DNA of 64,000 bases from DATJLY01 sp035518375 (GTDB lineage: Bacteria; Pseudomonadota; Alphaproteobacteria; ATCC43930; CGMCC-115725): NCBI GenBank assembly GCA_035518375.1, contig DATIXQ010000004.1, forward strand, positions 1 through 64,000, written 5' to 3'. The position numbers and the translations under genes were made by a program. The notes below the pieces were generated by a model. The model ran no database searches. It saw nothing but the letters and a program-made list of their open reading frames with translations, and was not told where the DNA came from. Positions 59,888 through 64,000 of the stretch are shown here, piece after piece. Position 1 is the first letter of the stretch. Every line of letters begins with the position of its first letter.

Positions 59888-61384
59888 ATGGTCATCCAAC
59901 TGACGCCCCGTTCGATCATCTTCACGCTCTTCAAGCGGTGGAGGGCGTTCGGGCTGTTCTTCGTCGCGACCATCGCCGTGTCGGTCCTTGCCGCGTTTTT
60001 TCTGTTCTGGAAATTCGAGAGCGTCGCGCTCGTCGTCCCGTCCTTCAACGGCCAGGACCTTGCGGACGCGCAGCTCCAAACTCAGACGGGCGGACAGAGT
60101 TCCGCTACGACCAACGGCGATCTCGCCAAGCTCGTCGTCGCATCGATGGCAGATACGGCTTCGAGCTACGACGTCGAGCGCGAGACGGTTCAGACGGTCG
60201 GCATCGACAAGCTCTATCCCGAGCTCGCGGCCCCGCGTTTCTTCGGCTCGCGGCTCGACAAGGCGATCGCCGCCTTCGATAACGATCTGAGCGTCACCAT
60301 GGGCAAGCAAAGCGCGTCGTTGACGTTCGCGCTGCAGAACAAGGACCCGAAGGTGGCGCAAGCGGCGTTGCGCGCCCTCCTCGGCTATTTTCTCCAGGCC
60401 CAGGCCAAGGTCGAACAGGATCCGCGCACCCACACCCTGCAAAAACAGCTGACCAGCGCCAGCGCGAAGGTTGACGAGGCGGAGAAACGCCTCCTTGATC
60501 TGAAGCGCAAGGAAGGCGTCAGCGACCTCGATACCGAATTGAAGCTGCTGTTGAATCAGCGCGACGATTACGAAGAGAATCTGAGCAAGGCCATGGCGAC
60601 GCTTGCCGGCTCCAAGAACCAGGAGCAGGCGCTGCATGATCAGTACAACGCCACGCCGACGACGATCCCGCTCACGGACGAGAACGACCAGACGAGGGAT
60701 CAGCTTTCGGCGGCGCGCGCCAAGCTGAACGACGCGCAACAGGGCCTGTTGCTGGCGCAGCAGACCTTCACCAAAAAGAGCGCACTCCTCAAGGATCGCG
60801 AGGAGGCGGTGGCGCTCGCGGAGCAGCAATACAACCAGATTGCCAAGTCTTCCGGGGCGCGTGTCGTGACCGGCGCCAATCCGGTGCATCAGACGATCGA
60901 GACGCAGTGGAAGCAGGCGCAGACTCAGCTCGCCGCCGACCAGGCTGTGGCCGACACGTGGCGCGCGCGCGTCGAAGCGGTGAACGCCCGCATCGATCAT
61001 CTCGACGGGGTCCAGGGCGACGTCGACGATTTGACGCGTCAGCTATCGGTCGCGAACCAGGACTACACGGACTACCTGAAGCGCACTGAGGAAGCGCGCA
61101 TCAAGGAAGTGCTGAACGCCGACAGCGCGACGAGCCTCACGGTCGTGCAGCAGCCGAACCTTCCCTATATCCCGAAGCGCCTCGTTCTCGTGCTTATGCT
61201 CGGCTTCGGCGCCGCCGTGCTCGGCGGGGTCGGTCTGTGCATCGGCCTCGAGGTCGCCGACGAGACCTTGGGTCTGCCCCAGCAGGTTCAGCCGACATTG
61301 GGCGTGCCGGTTCTCGTGTCGCTCAACTACGCGGCGGCGCCCAGGAGCGGCGGCGGCGAAAAGCGCGACACGCGTGTCGCCTGA
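59888..61384 (+). CDS. GumC/Wzz-type polysaccharide co-polymerase
   Basis: 498 aa. TM1 is at about 21-41 and TM2 at about 436-456. Between them lies a periplasmic domain with long coiled coils (about 185-330, for example TLQKQLTSASAKVDEAEKRL). NLPYIPKRLVLVLMLGFGAAVLGG gives the Pro-rich entry to TM2 typical of Wzz/GumC. There is no fused kinase domain. It sets chain length and links the polymerase to export with the CpsD-like ATPase, which starts 15 nt downstream. In PEP-CTERM loci the comparable protein is the XrtA-associated chain-length determinant. Confidence 0.9.
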   Translation: MVIQLTPRSIIFTLFKRWRAFGLFFVATIAVSVLAAFFLFWKFESVALVVPSFNGQDLADAQLQTQTGGQSSATTNGDLAKLVVASMADTASSYDVERETVQTVGIDKLYPELAAPRFFGSRLDKAIAAFDNDLSVTMGKQSASLTFALQNKDPKVAQAALRALLGYFLQAQAKVEQDPRTHTLQKQLTSASAKVDEAEKRLLDLKRKEGVSDLDTELKLLLNQRDDYEENLSKAMATLAGSKNQEQALHDQYNATPTTIPLTDENDQTRDQLSAARAKLNDAQQGLLLAQQTFTKKSALLKDREEAVALAEQQYNQIAKSSGARVVTGANPVHQTIETQWKQAQTQLAADQAVADTWRARVEAVNARIDHLDGVQGDVDDLTRQLSVANQDYTDYLKRTEEARIKEVLNADSATSLTVVQQPNLPYIPKRLVLVLMLGFGAAVLGGVGLCIGLEVADETLGLPQQVQPTLGVPVLVSLNYAAAPRSGGGEKRDTRVA

Positions 61385-61399
61385 CAGGAGTCGAGCATC

Positions 61400-62119
61400 A
61401 TGACGCAAGTGGCCATAACACGAATCGGAGATACCGCTTCCGCGCGCGACGCTCGTGATCGGCCGGCGGCGGCGGCGAAGGTCGACGTGTCCCCGCTCAA
61501 GATGGAGGACATGGTCAATCTCTACCGCTCGGTGCTCGCCGCCTTTCCCGAAAGCCAATGCCGCATCATCCAGGTGATCGCGTCGAACCCGGGCGAGGGC
61601 ACCTCGACCGTGGCGCGTGGCCTTGCGGAAGCCGCCGCCGCCATCGGCAACGCCCGCGTGCTGTTGTGCGATGCGACGACGCAGCATGACGCCTTCCGTC
61701 ATTTCGGGATTTCGGCCGACGCCAAAAGCCTCAACGACGTGACCTTCGGGTCGACGGAATTGCGCCAGGCGGTGGCACCCATTCCCGGGCGGGGCTATGC
61801 GATATGCGCGCTTGCCGATCCCGGCGCCGGGGCGCATGTCGCGGTCAATGTCGATGCGTTCGACGAGGTGTTCGCATCACTCCGCAACCAGTTCGATCTC
61901 ATCGTTATCGATTCTCCGCCGCTCAATCGCGGTGTCCTCGGCGCGGCGCTCGCCAAGAAGTCCGATGGCGTGATCCTCGTCGTCGAGGCCGAGAAGACCC
62001 GCATCCCGGTCGTGAGCGAGGCGCGAAGGGTCCTCGAGATCAATGGCGGCAACCTGCTCGGTGTCGTGCTCAACAAGCGCCGCTTTCACGTTCCGCGGAT
62101 CGTCTATCGCTGGATCTGA
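61400..62119 (+). CDS. CpsD/CapB-like tyrosine-kinase-family ATPase with altered Walker A
   Basis: 239 aa P-loop of the BY-kinase/ParA class. Walker A reads NPGEGTST at 63-70, where the family has GEGKST: the phosphate-binding Lys is Thr68. Walker A' is VLLCDATTQ at 88-96 (usual IDxDxR lost beyond Asp91). Walker B is LIVIDSPPL at 167-175. The C-terminal tyrosine cluster that such kinases phosphorylate is absent (one Tyr, in VYRWI). It is thus probably a regulatory partner of the GumC/Wzz protein and not an active kinase, or a variant. AGGAG lies 9 nt before the ATG. Confidence 0.85.
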   Translation: MTQVAITRIGDTASARDARDRPAAAAKVDVSPLKMEDMVNLYRSVLAAFPESQCRIIQVIASNPGEGTSTVARGLAEAAAAIGNARVLLCDATTQHDAFRHFGISADAKSLNDVTFGSTELRQAVAPIPGRGYAICALADPGAGAHVAVNVDAFDEVFASLRNQFDLIVIDSPPLNRGVLGAALAKKSDGVILVVEAEKTRIPVVSEARRVLEINGGNLLGVVLNKRRFHVPRIVYRWI

Positions 62120-62195
62120 TCCCGACGCGCCTGCGCCGCCGCCCGGCGCCTGAGGCTGGTGCGGATCTCGTAATTTCGCGCCGGGCCAAGGGAGC

Positions 62196-63386
62196 ATGAG
62201 TGTGGCGGCCAAGTTCAATGCCAACGTGCATGGCTGCCGCGGGCTCTTTGCGTCGCTGGTGTTCGTCCATCACGTCAGCCACAGCAGCTTTGGCACGACG
62301 CCGCTCTATGGCGCGGCGTGGGACTATCCGCCGATCGACTATTTGCTCGAATCCTTCCAGTACGGCGTCGAGCTGTTCTTCTGCATCAGCGGCTACGTCA
62401 TCTCGATGTCGCTCGTCAACGCGACGGGCGCGGCGGCGTTCGTTCGCGACCGGGTGCTCCGCATCATGCCGGTGTTCCTCGTCATCCATTTCCTGCTGTT
62501 CGCCGCTGGGCCGCTGCTCACGGACAAGGGCTTCGTGCGTTCCGGTCTCGGCCACTATGCGTGGGTGTTCGTCGCCAACATGATGCTTTTGCCTGGGCTT
62601 TTCGATCTGCCGCTGATCCAGCCCGCGGCCTGGTCGCTGAGCTACGAGATGGCGTTCTATGCGATTGCGGCGATGACATATTTCTCGCTGCGCAACGGGC
62701 GCACGCCGCGTTCTCTCGTTATAACGCTCGCGGTGCTTGGCGGCATCATCATGATCGACCTCTACCCGCGCGCCTTATTCTTCAGTCTCGGCGTGTTCGC
62801 CTTCCTGCTCGATGAGCGTCTGGCCGCGTTTCGGCCGCGGGCGCCGCGCCTATGGACCCCATTGCCCTACCTCATCGCCTTCCTCTTGTGCTGGTACATG
62901 ATCGACCGCCTGAGCGGCCGGCCGATCGAGGAGGTGATGGTGCATCAGATGGCGGGCGATGTTCGGCTGCCGGTGTTGGTCGCGGCTTATATTCTCGCCG
63001 GCCTCTTCTTCTTCTCGGTGCTGCACGATGAGGGCTGGTTCGGCGGCGTCCTGAAGAGCCGGCCGCTGCAGTACATGGGGACGATCAGCTACAGCTTCTA
63101 TCTCTGGCATTCCGTGATCATGTATGTGACGAAGCGGATGATCGTCCACGACCTCTTGCCATTGACCGGCGCGGGATGGGGGAAGACGCTGTTCTTCTGG
63201 CTCTCGCTGCCCGTGGCGCTGGGCGTCTCGCACCTGAGCTACAGGCTCGTCGAGCAGCGCTTGACGCGGGCCATTCGCCGCCATGTGCTGCGGCCGCGAA
63301 CCGCGAGCGATGCCGGCGGCGCGGCGTCCGCCACGATCGTGGTGCCATCGCCTCAAAGCGCGCTCGCCCGCGACGAAGGGCGTTGA
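62196..63386 (+). CDS. acyltransferase family 3 membrane protein
   Basis: 396 aa with about ten membrane segments. The N-terminal CRGLFASLVFVHHVSHS carries the catalytic-site His pair (about 25-26), followed by YGVELFFCISGYVISMS and RDRVLRIMPVFLVIHF, all typical of OafA/ExoZ-type O-acyltransferases. It adds acetyl or another acyl group to the polymer or its precursor. ATG 62196 or GTG 62202; AAGGGAG lies just upstream and fits the GTG better. It begins 76 nt after the CpsD-like gene and closes the plus-strand run. Confidence 0.9.
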   Translation: MSVAAKFNANVHGCRGLFASLVFVHHVSHSSFGTTPLYGAAWDYPPIDYLLESFQYGVELFFCISGYVISMSLVNATGAAAFVRDRVLRIMPVFLVIHFLLFAAGPLLTDKGFVRSGLGHYAWVFVANMMLLPGLFDLPLIQPAAWSLSYEMAFYAIAAMTYFSLRNGRTPRSLVITLAVLGGIIMIDLYPRALFFSLGVFAFLLDERLAAFRPRAPRLWTPLPYLIAFLLCWYMIDRLSGRPIEEVMVHQMAGDVRLPVLVAAYILAGLFFFSVLHDEGWFGGVLKSRPLQYMGTISYSFYLWHSVIMYVTKRMIVHDLLPLTGAGWGKTLFFWLSLPVALGVSHLSYRLVEQRLTRAIRRHVLRPRTASDAGGAASATIVVPSPQSALARDEGR

Positions 63387-63401
63387 ACGCGGCCCGCCCC
63401 C

Positions 63402-63698
63402 TCAATCCCTGTGCTTGTCGGGGTCGGTCGCCCGCGTCTTCATGTAGGAATTGGGCTCCGGCGCGGCGGCGGCGCGGCCCTGTTCCGTCTTCGACGCTTC
63501 CTCCGCATCCTGGTGATGCTTGCCGCCCTTCGTCACATGATTGAGCTTTTCGGACAATTTCGGCGGCAGGTCGTCCTTGGTGGCGGAGGTCGAGGAAGTC
63601 GAGGGGGGCCCGCTTTGTGCCTGCGCCGAAGCGAGGTTGGGATTCGCCAGCGCGTATCCGAACACAGCTGCTAGTACGATGGCGACAAGGACCTTCAT
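63402..63698 (-). CDS. small secreted hypothetical protein, 98 aa
   Basis: Signal peptide MKVLVAIVLAAVFGYALA with a cut near LASAQA. The mature part is about 70 residues, hydrophilic, with Ser/Thr/Lys/Asp and a HVTKGGKHHQD stretch. Not recognised. ATG 63698 overlaps the TGA of the upstream gene by 4 nt (ATGA), so the two are coupled. It converges on the acyltransferase gene with a 15-bp gap. Confidence 0.65.
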   Translation of the reverse strand: MKVLVAIVLAAVFGYALANPNLASAQAQSGPPSTSSTSATKDDLPPKLSEKLNHVTKGGKHHQDAEEASKTEQGRAAAAPEPNSYMKTRATDPDKHRD

Positions 63699-64000
63699 TG
63701 CTGGCACTCTTGGAACAGGTCGTACCGGCGAAAGTCGAACGTGCCGTTGGCCGGGTTGGGCGGCTTGGTGCTCAGGGTATTCGTCGCGACGATCGGGCTG
63801 AGCGTGTTGTCGCTCTCGAAGCGCAGCTGAAGAATCTGGCCGGGCCGCGTCCCGTTGCTCCGCGTCTGCAGCCGGACAAGGTTGTTGTTGGTGAGCCGCC
63901 AGGAGCCGTGGACGTTGCCATTGAAGATGAAATATCCATCCGCCGTGAACACGAACGCGCGGTAGCCTGTGACGCAGCCGTCGAGATACGCGTAGTTCGG
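63695..64000 (-). CDS. C-terminal fragment of a hypothetical protein (cut by window edge)
   Basis: The frame is open from the right edge to TGA at 63695-63697, about 101 residues. It shows YLDGCVTGYRAFVFTADGYFIFNGNVHGSWRLTNNNLVRLQTRSN, a repeated beta-strand pattern that suggests a small barrel or lipocalin-like domain, and ends FDFRRYDLFQECQQ. The true start lies outside the window. It is translationally coupled to the 98-aa secreted protein. Confidence 0.65.
   Translation of the reverse strand, partial: PNYAYLDGCVTGYRAFVFTADGYFIFNGNVHGSWRLTNNNLVRLQTRSNGTRPGQILQLRFESDNTLSPIVATNTLSTKPPNPANGTFDFRRYDLFQECQQ

Noticed and set aside
44553..63386. Exosortase (XrtA) gene for the PEP-CTERM protein
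   Set aside because: None of the membrane proteins here shows the exosortase Cys-Arg-His pattern; the Wzy-like protein at 57161-58468 was considered and has the polymerase layout instead.
1..64000. CRISPR array, tRNA/rRNA genes, insertion sequences, prophage or integron
   Set aside because: No direct-repeat array, no tRNA-like cloverleaf or rRNA stretch noticed, and no transposase, integrase or phage structural protein among the coding frames.

Overview
The window is high-GC, gene-dense DNA with no tRNA, rRNA, phage, insertion sequence or CRISPR that I can see. Gene content points to an alphaproteobacterium, probably of the Hyphomicrobiales (Rhizobiales) type. The clues are a FixK-type Crp/Fnr regulator, an MbfA-type ferritin/VIT1 protein, a BigR/SqrR sulfide sensor, bactofilin, a NodPQ-like cysD-cysNC pair, and palindromic intergenic repeats of the kind common in that group. 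This is inference from gene content; no 16S gene is present.

Left part (1-28.5 kb): a low-oxygen/stress-survival island. It holds a P-type H+-ATPase (cut by the left edge), a LOG-family nucleotide hydrolase, two FtsH proteases, a FixK-like regulator, an MFS exporter, and a five-gene operon (PLP decarboxylase, cDPG-synthetase-like GTPase, carbamate kinase, Lon-like protease, USP-like protein). It also holds Hsp20, PHA synthase, a small cytochrome c, a baeRF/host-attachment protein, a CBS protein, DUF1614, a DegP/HtrA protease, a BON protein, DUF3775, MbfA and a Zn-alcohol dehydrogenase. Nine FNR/FixK-like boxes (TTGA-N6-TCAA and near variants) lie in its promoters. In three divergent or upstream positions the box centre is exactly 41.5 bp from the A of the ATG, which predicts leaderless mRNAs. 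Two copies of a CATACG-N9-CTTACG element lie upstream of fixK and of a small-ORF operon, suggesting a FixJ-like layer above FixK. The set recalls the low-oxygen-activated (lxa) locus of Burkholderia and the DosR-type dormancy set. A decayed katG fragment lies between the CBS and DUF1614 genes.

Middle (25-44.5 kb): a BigR/YeeE/YedE/TauE sulfur-handling operon; MacAB-type efflux genes; and PAPS-forming cysD-cysNC followed by a TauE-family permease. After these come a CapK/PaaK-like adenylating enzyme, two flavin oxidoreductases, bactofilin, a glycosyltransferase and a FabF-type ketosynthase.

Right part (44.5-64 kb): an exopolysaccharide locus of the PEP-CTERM/exosortase type. It contains the TPR protein PrsT, a GH26-like hydrolase, a PEP-CTERM substrate protein, two sulfotransferase-like proteins (one fused to TPRs), four glycosyltransferases counting the one at 42 kb, Wzx- and Wzy-like proteins, a GumC/Wzz-like chain-length protein, a CpsD-like ATPase with a substituted Walker lysine, and an acyltransferase. 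Several of these genes carry sigma-54-like -24/-12 elements. With the upstream PAPS genes this suggests a sulfated, acylated polysaccharide with sigma-54-controlled expression. No exosortase gene is in the window. The right edge cuts a secreted-protein gene.
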